Notes: generated by a model not told the origin, from the sequence alone. A DNA stretch of 64,000 nucleotides from Eustoma russellianum (GCA_036186865.1 AP025049.1:27219108-27283107); one strand, 5' to 3'. Counted from the first letter of the stretch, positions 20,965-32,124 are shown. Made by a program: numbers and translations.

Positions 20965-22441
20965 TGATGCGAGTCAAGGAGTCCTAAACATACAAACTTT
21001 ACAAACAAGGGCCTTGAACATACTAACTCCACAAACAATAAGCTTTTGCACAAATAGAAGATGTAAACTAAAGAGTTTCTTGTTCAAACATGTACAAGAT
21101 GAGCCAAGAAATGTAGATGCATGATTTTTCTATGTTTATTGAGGCCATGATTTGATTGTCCTTGAGTTTATTGCATATTTAAGATGTAAGGGTTTATGGG
21201 AGGGCAGGATGGTCATTTCATGCGTTGTCGTTGTAATATCGAGTCTAGTTGTTTGCGTTGTCGTTGTTTTAGGTCTATGATATTTTATAAAGTCTTTTAA
21301 TACGTGTTTATAGTACTAATTATCGTTTTTGTGTCTTTTCTAAGGTGATAAGGCTAAATAAGGAAGTGGCTTGGAGAGTCCCTATTTTTCAGGAAGGCAG
21401 CTAGACACCAGTCGGTATTTTGGACGCCTAGGTTGGAGTACTGATCCAAATGGGTTCAAACCACTTGGAGGTTTCAGATAACTCAATTTGTGATGATTTT
21501 TATGTTTTACACTTTTGCTAATTCGGGCTGCAAGATGGACCGAAATCAGGTGCAAGTTGGGAGTCCAGAATGGAAAGTACTGAAGATCACTGGATGGATA
21601 CCTAATCTTTGGAGGCCCGTATCTCTATCAAGAAGAGTCCAAATGAGGTGATTCAAAAGCCCAAATTCAAGGGAATTTCATGAGCTACAACTTTGCTGAA
21701 GAGTCCAAACCCTAATTCGGCGTGTAGAAGCGGGTAGAAGCCAGTAACCGACAGGGTGTAATTCCAGTACGAGATTTTAGGGATTTGCCAAGAAAAAGGA
21801 AGTTACCAAAATTAAATCATTGGCAAAAGGAAGGCAATTGGCGTTTTCAAGGAAGTCAAAGGAGGCACAAGGCAAGTCTAGAAGGATGGTAATAATGCAA
21901 TAATTGATGATTGAGACAATAATTGAGGATTTGCCAAGAGAAGGGAACTTACCAAAATTAACAAAATTCAGAATTGTGCACATCAAAGGAAGGAGGCGCC
22001 AAAGGGGAGCATCCAAGAAACCCTAGCCGTTTTTTGTGAAGGAGTTTTACAAGACTTGTAATCATATATAGATCACTTAGCATTTCTTTGAGTAGTTAGA
22101 CTATTTTTCATCTTTGAACTAAAAACCCTAGTGTTTTATGTTATCTTTTGTTCTTGAGTTTTCTTGAATAAAAGTTTGTGTTTTTCCTTTGGTTTACACA
22201 TATCTAAATCAAGGCTAGACCCAATTAAGGATTGTGTGTTCCTTGTTGGTGATCCACAATCCAAGGATACGGAACGACGTGTTGGATTGAGCGGATTCAA
22301 ACACACCTACCCAAACGATTTTGGAGGCTTGAAGGAAGGTGGTTGCTTGGCACCATTGTCCATCACATTCAAGACTTGAAGGACGTTTGGAGAGTGAAGA
22401 AAGATCGGGACAACATCAACATACGAACCATATTCGTATCA
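20965..22441 (+). repeat. G 5' LTR
   Basis: 1,477 bp, TGATGCGAGTC to ATTCGTATCA. It is two bases shorter than the three 3' copies, in a TA run near 22065 (TATATAG, TATA-like). The first ~170 bp encode the end of the G frame. The first ~800 bp are unlike the A LTR; the remainder is A-like. Confidence 0.94.
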
Positions 22442-22443
22442 AG

Positions 22444-22455
22444 TGGTATCAGAGC
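22444..22455 (+). other. G primer binding site
   Basis: TGGTATCAGAGC two bases after the 5' LTR, the same spacing as in A2. The first bases of this site (TGGTATC) recur in the two spacers between the 3' LTRs. Confidence 0.93.
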
Positions 22456-23629
22456 TCTCGTTTATCTTCATCTCAAATATCTTTTCTTGTGTCGTTTTGT
22501 GTCATTCTTGTTTCTTTTCTCAAACATTCAAAAAAAAAAAAACGTCTATTGTCAAAAAAAAAAAAGGAGAAAAGACTTCACCTTTTGCATCAATATTGAT
22601 CACCTATCATTAAAGATCTCATCTTTAACACACTTAATCATAGGATCATAGTTTTTTTGCATTGAATAGGACTAACTCCATCTAAAATCAGTCCAAGTCC
22701 TAAAAGAAGCTACCTTTGAGTCAAATACCTTGTTGTTATCGAAGCTTTTAATTAAATTTGCTTGTGTGATATTGAATACAAGTTTGTTTGTTTTGGTTGT
22801 ATTGGTATCCAAGGAAAAATCTGTTCTTTCTACTACACATCCATACAAACACAAAAAGGATCATCTTTCAAGCATACACAACTGAATTTCGCAACAACAA
22901 ACAAAGGTTGCATCAAGGCTGCTTTGAACGTCAAAAAAAAAAAAAAAAAAAAAAAAAAAAGGAAAAGAAACGTGCACAACCCAACAAAAGGAGTGCACAA
23001 AGGAAGGGAGAGAAAAGAAGTTCCTTTGTACAAAAGGTTCCATCTTTTTTTTGCATCTACCATCCAAGTTCACAAAAGCAAACAAAAGGCCGTGTGTTTT
23101 TCCCCAAATCAACACACATCAAACCTTCAAATTCCCCACCTTGGATACACATTCATACTATCAATCAAAGAGCTTGCATTTGATATTGCATAAGTTGGTT
23201 TAATTAAAGATTGCCCAGGACAACCCCTAGCAATTCTTTGGTTCAGCCAACTACATCACTTTTGGTTTCTTGTTTCTTTGAATCATAGTTATTAAGTGTG
23301 TTTAAATTGTGCTCTAAACTTCTTGACGCTGTTTTACCACTTGCTGACCAATTGGTGTTTTTGAAGGCAAAAGAAGCTTGCAAGGAAAGAAAACGAAACA
23401 GATTATGGTTAGCCAATTTGGGACTTGCCTTAAGAGGTTCTAGCTCAAGATTGGCCAAGGAAAAACACTTGAACAATTGAGAGAAAACAAGGGAGGACAA
23501 AAAAAGGCCAAACAGATTTTCGTTTTTCTTTTTTGTTTTCACTAACAACTCACTTTTGTTTTACCCATTCGGATTATTTGTTTTTGGTATCTTGTGTTCT
23601 TTGTTGTTTCTGATCTTTTTAGGTTTACC
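22456..23629 (+). other. G 5' leader (A-type)
   Basis: Matches the A2 leader nearly throughout, including an A tract (about 22934-22962) and the leader box (23201-23287). Similarity to A ends near 23560; then a G-specific stretch leads to TTTTTAG|GTTTACCATG, again an AG|GT just before the ATG. The shared leader suggests G RNA is recognised by A-family proteins (inference). Confidence 0.85.
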
Positions 23630-25180
23630 ATGTCCATTCCAACCATTTGGGGAGTACTCTGCCCTAGGCAAGGGTATGAAAATCTTGACAATCGTATGTA
23701 CCACTTTGAACAAACTCAAGACCTTTGGGTAAGCTATTGGAGACAAGGAGTTCCAAGGCATCAATCTCTTCCACAGGATGATCTTTGTGTTCATGATTAC
23801 TACAATGAGTTATTAGATCATTTATGTCATGCAAATGTTAAGGAAAACGAAAACCTAACAATGATTAGATTTCTTGCTGGCCTAAACAATGAAGTAATTG
23901 AACGTTTACCTAACGTTAGATTTCGAAATCTTGATCATTTATTTATGCTTGCTGACGGTTGTGAAAAACTAATAGCTTTTGAAGCAAGACAAGCATACCT
24001 AAAAGAAAAAGAGCAAAGGAAATGGGAAGAAATGAAGTTAACATTGGAATCTTGGGTACTTGAGTTACAAGCTAAAGAAACTGAAAAATTGCATGATTCT
24101 AATCCTACTCATAGTGAAATTAACGTCCATGCCAATAATGAAGTAGTTGAGCTCGCATTGCATGTAGCCAATTCAGATTTGCATGAATTAGTTGTTGATT
24201 CTTCTACCTTATGTGATGAATTCGAAGACGTTAACATTGTTAAGCATGAAGTAGATGATATGTATTCTGATTTCTCTCGTGAATTTCCATGCATAAGTAA
24301 TTCATTGTCTACTGTTTCATATGCCATAAATGATGATTCAAGTGATGAGCTTGAATCTAAAGTTGTTTGTGCTACACATGACTCACATGATTTGCTTGAT
24401 TTACATGCTGATTTACAAGATGATTTGAGTGACATTTCAAGTGACAATAATGATGTCTTAGGTCTTAAACATGATAACATTGAGAAGCATGAATGGGTTG
24501 TCCATAATAATCCATTGTTTGAGTTCCTTGATAGTGACATTCCACCACATAAAATTTCTAATTTGCATGCGTATGAATGTGAAATTCTACTTGACGATAC
24601 GTTGCAAATTGATTTTGAAGACGATAATGTGCATGTTAGTACTGATTTGTCTTTTGCTGAGCATGATAGTTCAAATGCCTCTGATTTGGAAGTTCTAAGG
24701 AGCTTACAAGGTATGTTGTTTATTTATCATGTTTTACCTACTTTCTCTTTCATGCATGATAAATCTTATGTGAGAAGTTGTCTACCTATCTTGTTAGTGC
24801 ATCCTAAACATGTTAGGGAGAGGTGTTTATTATTGTCTATATGTGTCATAATTGAAGTACGTGGTCATCCTAAGCATGTTAGACTTAAATTATGTATGAT
24901 CATTGTACTTGGTTTGCTTGAACTTGTATCTTACATAGTTTATGAGTCATTTCTGGAGTATCCCTCTTATCCATTTGTTTGTTTAGATTCGAGGTCGAAT
25001 CTTTTTGAGGAGGGAGGGAATGATGCGAGTCAAGGAGTCCTAAACATACAAACTTTACAAACAAGGGCCTTGAACATACTAACTCCACAAACAATAAGCT
25101 TTTGCACAAATAGAAGATGTAAACTAAAGAGTTTCTTGTTCAAACATGTACAAGATGAGCCAAGAAATGTAGATGCATGA
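23630..25180 (+). CDS. G protein: gag-like fragment, acidic region, CR-like tail; no pol
   Basis: 516 codons from ATG 23630 (the frame is open upstream without ATG). Residues ~1-140: TIWGVLCPRQGYENL, then LPQDDLCVHDYYNELL and MIRFLAGLNNEV, which align with the second half of the A gag domain. Residues ~145-180: charged helix (EKEQRKWEEMKLTLES). Residues ~190-365: acidic, Asp/Ser-rich. Then a hydrophobic stretch with HPKHVR twice, DSRSNLFEEGGND over the polypurine tract, and a tail in the LTR with FLFKHVQDEP, a degenerate CR motif. There is no zinc knuckle, protease, RT or integrase. Unbroken length and similarity to F and I suggest it was kept as protein. Role unknown. Confidence 0.8.
   Translation: MSIPTIWGVLCPRQGYENLDNRMYHFEQTQDLWVSYWRQGVPRHQSLPQDDLCVHDYYNELLDHLCHANVKENENLTMIRFLAGLNNEVIERLPNVRFRNLDHLFMLADGCEKLIAFEARQAYLKEKEQRKWEEMKLTLESWVLELQAKETEKLHDSNPTHSEINVHANNEVVELALHVANSDLHELVVDSSTLCDEFEDVNIVKHEVDDMYSDFSREFPCISNSLSTVSYAINDDSSDELESKVVCATHDSHDLLDLHADLQDDLSDISSDNNDVLGLKHDNIEKHEWVVHNNPLFEFLDSDIPPHKISNLHAYECEILLDDTLQIDFEDDNVHVSTDLSFAEHDSSNASDLEVLRSLQGMLFIYHVLPTFSFMHDKSYVRSCLPILLVHPKHVRERCLLLSICVIIEVRGHPKHVRLKLCMIIVLGLLELVSYIVYESFLEYPSYPFVCLDSRSNLFEEGGNDASQGVLNIQTLQTRALNILTPQTISFCTNRRCKLKSFLFKHVQDEPRNVDA
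24986..25020 (+). other. G polypurine tract and inverted repeat
   Basis: GAGGAGGGAGGGAA directly precedes the LTR. The inverted repeat GATTCG-AGGT-CGAATC is at 24986-25001. The loop's last base differs from A and D but both arms are unchanged. Confidence 0.87.
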
Positions 25181-26499
25181 TTTTTCTATGTTTATTGAGG
25201 CCATGATTTGATTGTCCTTGAGTTTATTGCATATTTAAGATGTAAGGGTTTATGGGAGGGCAGGATGGTCATTTCATGCGTTGTCGTTGTAATATCGAGT
25301 CTAGTTGTTTGCGTTGTCGTTGTTTTAGGTCTATGATATTTTATAAAGTCTTTTAATACGTGTTTATAGTACTAATTATCGTTTTTGTGTCTTTTCTAAG
25401 GTGATAAGGCTAAATAAGGAAGTGGCTTGGAGAGTCCCTATTTTTCAGGAAGGCAGCTAGACACCAGTCGGTATTTTGGACGCCTAGGTTGGAGTACTGA
25501 TCCAAATGGGTTCAAACCACTTGGAGGTTTCAGATAACTCAATTTGTGATGATTTTTATGTTTTACACTTTTGCTAATTCGGGCTGCAAGATGGACCGAA
25601 ATCAGGTGCAAGTTGGGAGTCCAGAATGGAAAGTACTGAAGATCACTGGATGGATACCTAATCTTTGGAGGCCCGTATCTCTGTCAAGAAGAGTCCAAAT
25701 GAGGTGATTCAAAAGCCCAAATTCAAGGGAATTTCATGAGCTACAACTTTGCTGAAGAGTCCAAACCCTAATTCGGCGTGTAGAAGCGGGTAGAAGCCAG
25801 TAACCGACAGGGTGTAATTCCAGTACGAGATTTTAGGGATTTGCCAAGAAAAAGGAAGTTACCAAAATTAAATCATTGGCAAAAGGAAGGCAATTGGCGT
25901 TTTCAAGGAAGTCAAAGGAGGCACAAGGCAAGTCTAGAAGGATGGTAATAATGCAATAATTGATGATTGAGACAATAATTGAGGATTTGCCAAGAGAAGG
26001 GAACTTACCAAAATTAACAAAATTCAGAATTGTGCACATCAAAGGAAGGAGGCGCCAAAGGGGAGCATCCAAGAAACCCTAGCCGTTTTTTGTGAAGGAG
26101 TTTTACAAGACTTGTAATCATATATATAGATCACTTAGCATTTCTTTGAGTAGTTAGACTATTTTTCATCTTTGAACTAAAAACCCTAGTGTTTTATGTT
26201 ATCTTTTGTTCTTGAGTTTTCTTGAATAAAAGTTTGTGTTTTTCCTTTGGTTTACACATATCTAAATCAAGGCTAGACCCAATTAAGGATTGTGTGTTCC
26301 TTGTTGGTGATCCACAATCCAAGGATACGGAACGACGTGTTGGATTGAGCGGATTCAAACACACCTACCCAAACGATTTTGGAGGCTTGAAGGAAGGTGG
26401 TTGCTTGGCACCATTGTCCATCACATTCAAGACTTGAAGGACGTTTGGAGAGTGAAGAAAGATCGGGACAACATCAACATACGAACCATATTCGTATCA
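25021..26499 (+). repeat. G 3' LTR, tandem copy 1
   Basis: 1,479 bp, TGATGCGAGTC to ATTCGTATCA, directly after the polypurine tract. It carries the C-terminal end of the G frame (stop at 25180). Copies 2 and 3 follow at an exact 1,493-bp period. Confidence 0.94.
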
Positions 26500-26513
26500 A
26501 GTGGTATCGGGAA
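26500..26513 (+). other. LTR-LTR spacer 1 (PBS/PPT remnant)
   Basis: AGTGGTATCGGGAA. Its first nine bases equal the start of the G internal region (AG plus PBS TGGTATC) and its last five (GGGAA) equal the end of the polypurine tract. It is what remains of a ~2.58-kb internal region. Confidence 0.9.
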
Positions 26514-27992
26514 TGATGCGAGTCAAGGAGTCCTAAACATACAAACTTTACAAACAAGGGCCTTGAACATACTAACTCCACAAACAATAAGCTTTTGCAC
26601 AAATAGAAGATGTAAACTAAAGAGTTTCTTGTTCAAACATGTACAAGATGAGCCAAGAAATGTAGATGCATGATTTTTCTATGTTTATTGAGGCCATGAT
26701 TTGATTGTCCTTGAGTTTATTGCATATTTAAGATGTAAGGGTTTATGGGAGGGCAGGATGGTCATTTCATGCGTTGTCGTTGTAATATCGAGTCTAGTTG
26801 TTTGCGTTGTCGTTGTTTTAGGTCTATGATATTTTATAAAGTCTTTTAATACGTGTTTATAGTACTAATTATCGTTTTTGTGTCTTTTCTAAGGTGATAA
26901 GGCTAAATAAGGAAGTGGCTTGGAGAGTCCCTATTTTTCAGGAAGGCAGCTAGACACCAGTCGGTATTTTGGACGCCTAGGTTGGAGTACTGATCCAAAT
27001 GGGTTCAAACCACTTGGAGGTTTCAGATAACTCAATTTGTGATGATTTTTATGTTTTACACTTTTGCTAATTCGGGCTGCAAGATGGACCGAAATCAGGT
27101 GCAAGTTGGGAGTCCAGAATGGAAAGTACTGAAGATCACTGGATGGATACCTAATCTTTGGAGGCCCGTATCTCTGTCAAGAAGAGTCCAAATGAGGTGA
27201 TTCAAAAGCCCAAATTCAAGGGAATTTCATGAGCTACAACTTTGCTGAAGAGTCCAAACCCTAATTCGGCGTGTAGAAGCGGGTAGAAGCCAGTAACCGA
27301 CAGGGTGTAATTCCAGTACGAGATTTTAGGGATTTGCCAAGAAAAAGGAAGTTACCAAAATTAAATCATTGGCAAAAGGAAGGCAATTGGCGTTTTCAAG
27401 GAAGTCAAAGGAGGCACAAGGCAAGTCTAGAAGGATGGTAATAATGCAATAATTGATGATTGAGACAATAATTGAGGATTTGCCAAGAGAAGGGAACTTA
27501 CCAAAATTAACAAAATTCAGAATTGTGCACATCAAAGGAAGGAGGCGCCAAAGGGGAGCATCCAAGAAACCCTAGCCGTTTTTTGTGAAGGAGTTTTACA
27601 AGACTTGTAATCATATATATAGATCACTTAGCATTTCTTTGAGTAGTTAGACTATTTTTCATCTTTGAACTAAAAACCCTAGTGTTTTATGTTATCTTTT
27701 GTTCTTGAGTTTTCTTGAATAAAAGTTTGTGTTTTTCCTTTGGTTTACACATATCTAAATCAAGGCTAGACCCAATTAAGGATTGTGTGTTCCTTGTTGG
27801 TGATCCACAATCCAAGGATACGGAACGACGTGTTGGATTGAGCGGATTCAAACACACCTACCCAAACGATTTTGGAGGCTTGAAGGAAGGTGGTTGCTTG
27901 GCACCATTGTCCATCACATTCAAGACTTGAAGGACGTTTGGAGAGTGAAGAAAGATCGGGACAACATCAACATACGAACCATATTCGTATCA
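26514..27992 (+). repeat. G 3' LTR, tandem copy 2
   Basis: 1,479 bp and, over the stretches I compared, the same as copy 1. The frame that encodes the G tail is preserved here (TIF...CR-like FKHVQDEP) but has no upstream coding region. Confidence 0.93.
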
Positions 27993-28006
27993 AGTGGTAT
28001 CGGGAA
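27993..28006 (+). other. LTR-LTR spacer 2 (PBS/PPT remnant)
   Basis: The same 14 bases as spacer 1. Identity of both spacers means one deletion event followed by duplication of an LTR-spacer unit, not two separate deletions. Confidence 0.9.
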
Positions 28007-29485
28007 TGATGCGAGTCAAGGAGTCCTAAACATACAAACTTTACAAACAAGGGCCTTGAACATACTAACTCCACAAACAATAAGCTTTTGCACAAATAGA
28101 AGATGTAAACTAAAGAGTTTCTTGTTCAAACATGTACAAGATGAGCCAAGAAATGTAGATGCATGATTTTTCTATGTTTATTGAGGCCATGATTTGATTG
28201 TCCTTGAGTTTATTGCATATTTAAGATGTAAGGGTTTATGGGAGGGCAGGATGGTCATTTCATGCGTTGTCGTTGTAATATCGAGTCTAGTTGTTTGCGT
28301 TGTCGTTGTTTTAGGTCTATGATATTTTATAAAGTCTTTTAATACGTGTTTATAGTACTAATTATCGTTTTTGTGTCTTTTCTAAGGTGATAAGGCTAAA
28401 TAAGGAAGTGGCTTGGAGAGTCCCTATTTTTCAGGAAGGCAGCTAGACACCAGTCGGTATTTTGGACGCCTAGGTTGGAGTACTGATCCAAATGGGTTCA
28501 AACCACTTGGAGGTTTCAGATAACTCAATTTGTGATGATTTTTATGTTTTACACTTTTGCTAATTCGGGCTGCAAGATGGACCGAAATCAGGTGCAAGTT
28601 GGGAGTCCAGAATGGAAAGTACTGAAGATCACTGGATGGATACCTAATCTTTGGAGGCCCGTATCTCTGTCAAGAAGAGTCCAAATGAGGTGATTCAAAA
28701 GCCCAAATTCAAGGGAATTTCATGAGCTACAACTTTGCTGAAGAGTCCAAACCCTAATTCGGCGTGTAGAAGCGGGTAGAAGCCAGTAACCGACAGGGTG
28801 TAATTCCAGTACGAGATTTTAGGGATTTGCCAAGAAAAAGGAAGTTACCAAAATTAAATCATTGGCAAAAGGAAGGCAATTGGCGTTTTCAAGGAAGTCA
28901 AAGGAGGCACAAGGCAAGTCTAGAAGGATGGTAATAATGCAATAATTGATGATTGAGACAATAATTGAGGATTTGCCAAGAGAAGGGAACTTACCAAAAT
29001 TAACAAAATTCAGAATTGTGCACATCAAAGGAAGGAGGCGCCAAAGGGGAGCATCCAAGAAACCCTAGCCGTTTTTTGTGAAGGAGTTTTACAAGACTTG
29101 TAATCATATATATAGATCACTTAGCATTTCTTTGAGTAGTTAGACTATTTTTCATCTTTGAACTAAAAACCCTAGTGTTTTATGTTATCTTTTGTTCTTG
29201 AGTTTTCTTGAATAAAAGTTTGTGTTTTTCCTTTGGTTTACACATATCTAAATCAAGGCTAGACCCAATTAAGGATTGTGTGTTCCTTGTTGGTGATCCA
29301 CAATCCAAGGATACGGAACGACGTGTTGGATTGAGCGGATTCAAACACACCTACCCAAACGATTTTGGAGGCTTGAAGGAAGGTGGTTGCTTGGCACCAT
29401 TGTCCATCACATTCAAGACTTGAAGGACGTTTGGAGAGTGAAGAAAGATCGGGACAACATCAACATACGAACCATATTCGTATCA
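28007..29485 (+). repeat. G 3' LTR, tandem copy 3
   Basis: 1,479 bp, ending ATTCGTATCA at the ATCTT target duplication. This is the true right end of G. Confidence 0.93.
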
Positions 29486-29490
29486 ATCTT

Positions 29491-31090
29491 TGGGCTTTTT
29501 CCTCACTTGGCTTTCTTGTGCAATTCTCTCTTTGTCTTGCCTCTTACTTGTTGACAATTTTTGGCTTTTCTCTCGCGTATTCCTCAATCAAGCTTAATTT
29601 TCTTTCTTTGGATGGTTTTGCTTGATTGTTGTGAGACTACTGCTCACGGCCTACATGAGACATTGCCCACGGCCTTTAATTGCACAAGATTGGTTGTATT
29701 TGGAATTTGAAAGTTCCTCGTACACAACACGGCTAAACACTATGTAGTGGGAATTCAATTCACAATTACAACAAGATCAAATTGTATACAGTGCAATGTA
29801 AGTTCAGAAATTGATCTAAAACAACAATGGGATAGCTCTTTAACGATGTGGGGCTTAAACAATCCCTAAATTTCAGAATATATCTAAGTCCAACAAGTTG
29901 TTTGAAACAATTGAAATCAACAAAAAGATGAAGCTATTAGCATATAGCAAGATTTCAAATGAGCTTTAAAGGTTGTTTTGATCCACACGGTTTTTGGGCA
30001 GTTTGTTCTTTCTTCTATTTTCTGTTTTTGATGCAAGTGATCTAACTAGTTCTAATATGGATAAATGCAAGTTGGTTGTGTCTAAATGAAGTTTACAAAG
30101 GCTGGTTACTAACAACTAATGGAATTTCAGTTTTGATGCTAAGTATGCTATCTTGTTTTGTTTTGTTTTCAAGTGATCTAACCTACTTGTTTTTGTTTGG
30201 TTTTTGTTTGTAGGATGCAATCAGATTCTAAACTAAAGGATACTAGATGCAGCTCCTTGTGTTTTACCTAACAAACGTACATGAACTAGAGAGACTAGGC
30301 AGCACACTCTATTTAGCTAAACTACTTGTTTTGATCTTTGCTTTCGGTTTTCTAGTGCCAAACTAATCAACCAACTAAAACACTTAAACTATGATGTAAA
30401 CTAGTCTAACTAAGCTAAATAAGGCATCACTAAAATGTTTTGGACAGTTTGCACACAAGTTACTAAAACAGAATTTTTTTAACTACTTGATTACAAGCTA
30501 ACTACCAACCAATCTATTTTGTGTTCAAGTTTTCTCTTTTAAGGACTTAACTAAAGTAACACTTAAACTACTAGATCAAGGTCTAATGAAGTTTATCTAA
30601 GCTAGATAAAACAGCATACAAAACGTATAACATATTGCACATAAGAACTAAAAACAGAATCTCAACTACTACAATTTGATAAACTATCAAGTGCCTATTT
30701 TTGTGTTCAAAGTTTTCTGATTTAAGGAATCAATTAAACTACCACTTAAATCTTCTAGATTAGGGTCTAATGAACAATATCTAAGCTATACTAAACAAGA
30801 ACAAGCTGGTTACACACGGTTTTGTTTCAATCTACACAAACAGCTCCTAACAACACTAAGTCTAGTCTAAGTTGTTTTTGTGGGGTGTTTTCGGTTTTGC
30901 CACTTAACTAACTTACCAAACTATGGTATACTATCTAACAATCACTTCAAAACATAAGCTAACTACCTAAACAAACAGCAAACTAAACGCAATAAAATCA
31001 GTTCAACATACGGTCGGGCAGCATCATTGTATATGCAATTTTAATCAATGTAAACATGAATAGAAGACTAACCAAAGCTCTGATACCAAT
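29491..31090 (-). other. F leader, LTR-proximal part with PBS
   Basis: On the minus strand the PBS TGGTATCAGAGC is at 31077-31088, two bases from the 5' LTR. The first ~340 bp after it match the H2 leader (62652-62995). The far part holds 'attgcccacggcc' and 'ctgctcacggcc' (about 29640-29675), also in the N leader at 38866-38900, and a second leader-box-like stretch near 29830-29890. No coding potential seen. Confidence 0.8.
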
Positions 31091-31477
31091 TGATGAGCCA
31101 AATGGGGGCTGGAAACGTTGCCTAGGATGTTGTCTTCTACTCCAAACTGATTTGAACACAAGCTATGTCAAAGAACACCTCAAAGACACCCTTTGATCTT
31201 TAACCATTGTTCTTGGCTCAATCTATGCCAACACCTCTTCCTCCTTGGCACTCCAACACATCTAAAACCTCAAAGAGACCCTAAGATGCTGTAATCTAAA
31301 TAAAGAAGCAAATACTATCAAGTTCTAGGCTGGAACTTGAGAGAAAACCGTTTGGTGGTTTTAAACCTCAACTTGAAATGTTGAAAACTCCTTGAAGGAA
31401 ATTCTGGTTCAAATGTATATTGATAATGGTTGTGAATTGTTTTTTTGAGTTGTTGAGTTTACAATCTGATTCTAACT

Positions 31478-31487
31478 CTACTTATAA
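31478..31487 (-). promoter_or_regulatory. TATA-like box of F 5' LTR
   Basis: TTATAAGTAG on the minus strand. The same box is at 41865-41874 (J1), near 44023 (J2) and at 62265-62274 (H2). It lies downstream, in transcription order, of the CCAAT array. Confidence 0.65.
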
Positions 31488-31648
31488 CAAACTAAAATGC
31501 TAAGAAGTACAAGTTTTAATGTACAAAGTACTACACTAAAAATGACATGCTTGCTTTGAACAACTTTTAGCAATTTGGTTCCAAGATTTTCTGGTTGCTT
31601 CAGCCGTGTATTCCTTGCTAGATTCAACCTTCTTTCTTTGATCAATTT

Positions 31649-32124
31649 GATTGGATAACATGTAGAGCAGCTTGCTTTGAGAAAGGCCTTTGATTGGTTG
31701 CAACTTGGTGTTGAATTTTCAAACAAGCTTTCCTTATACACGTTTCTTTCCTTGCTTGAATTCAGCCAAATTCTGATTGGTTTAAACATTGAGCAGCTTG
31801 CTTGGATCTCACCCTTGATTGGTTGTAAGTTGTAGCTTGAATTTTCAAAGAATTTTCCCTTAGACAAACGTTTCCTTCCTTGCAAGTTTCAGCCAAGGTT
31901 TTGATTGGTTATTCTAGTGTGCAGCTTGCTTTGAATTTGCATTTGATTGGTAGAAACTTTGGTGTTGAATTTTCAAAGATATTATGCATAGACCAGCCAT
32001 TTTCTTCATAAGGATTTGATTGGATCCAAGTTTGTGCAGCTTGCTTATTTGTCTTCAACTTGATTGTGATTGGTTTGAAGATTTGCAAGACTCCTTCCTA
32101 TTGGCTAATGATGTGAGCAGCTTG
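31649..32124 (-). promoter_or_regulatory. Array of CCAAT boxes and GCAGCTTG motifs in F LTR
   Basis: Nine ATTGG (CCAAT on the transcribed strand) at 31650, 31693, 31776, 31818, 31904, 31946, 32019, 32069 and 32100, interleaved with five GCAGCTTG at 31667, 31793, 31921, 32036 and 32117. Spacing alternates at about 42 and 85 bp, a unit of about 126 bp. The same arrangement is in the other F LTR and, reversed, in J1, J2, H and H2. CCAAT boxes are bound by NF-Y; an enhancer role is inference. Confidence 0.7.

Larger units (their letters stand above)
20965..29485 (+). mobile_element. G: non-autonomous element with triple 3' LTR, inserted in F leader
   Basis: 8,521 bp flanked by ATCTT (20960-20964, 29486-29490). 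Order: 5' LTR, PBS, leader, 516-codon frame, polypurine tract, then three LTRs in tandem separated by 14-bp spacers. The leader is nearly the same as that of A1/A2, and about the last 670 bp of the LTR match the A LTR. Pol is absent. The outer boundaries carry the target duplication, so the tandem LTRs lie inside one insertion. Confidence 0.94.

Noticed and set aside
22164..22379. 71-codon frame repeated in all four G LTRs (22164, 26222, 27715, 29208)
   Set aside because: It begins with TTG and overlaps the AATAAA and R/U5 of the LTR. Repetition only reflects LTR duplication.
22444..22455. tRNA gene near TGGTATCAGAGC
   Set aside because: It is only the 12-base primer site. No cloverleaf or A/B boxes are around it.
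25021..29485. Satellite DNA or CRISPR-like array from the 1,493-bp period
   Set aside because: The unit is a full LTR with TG...CA ends, and the array has only three units inside one target duplication.
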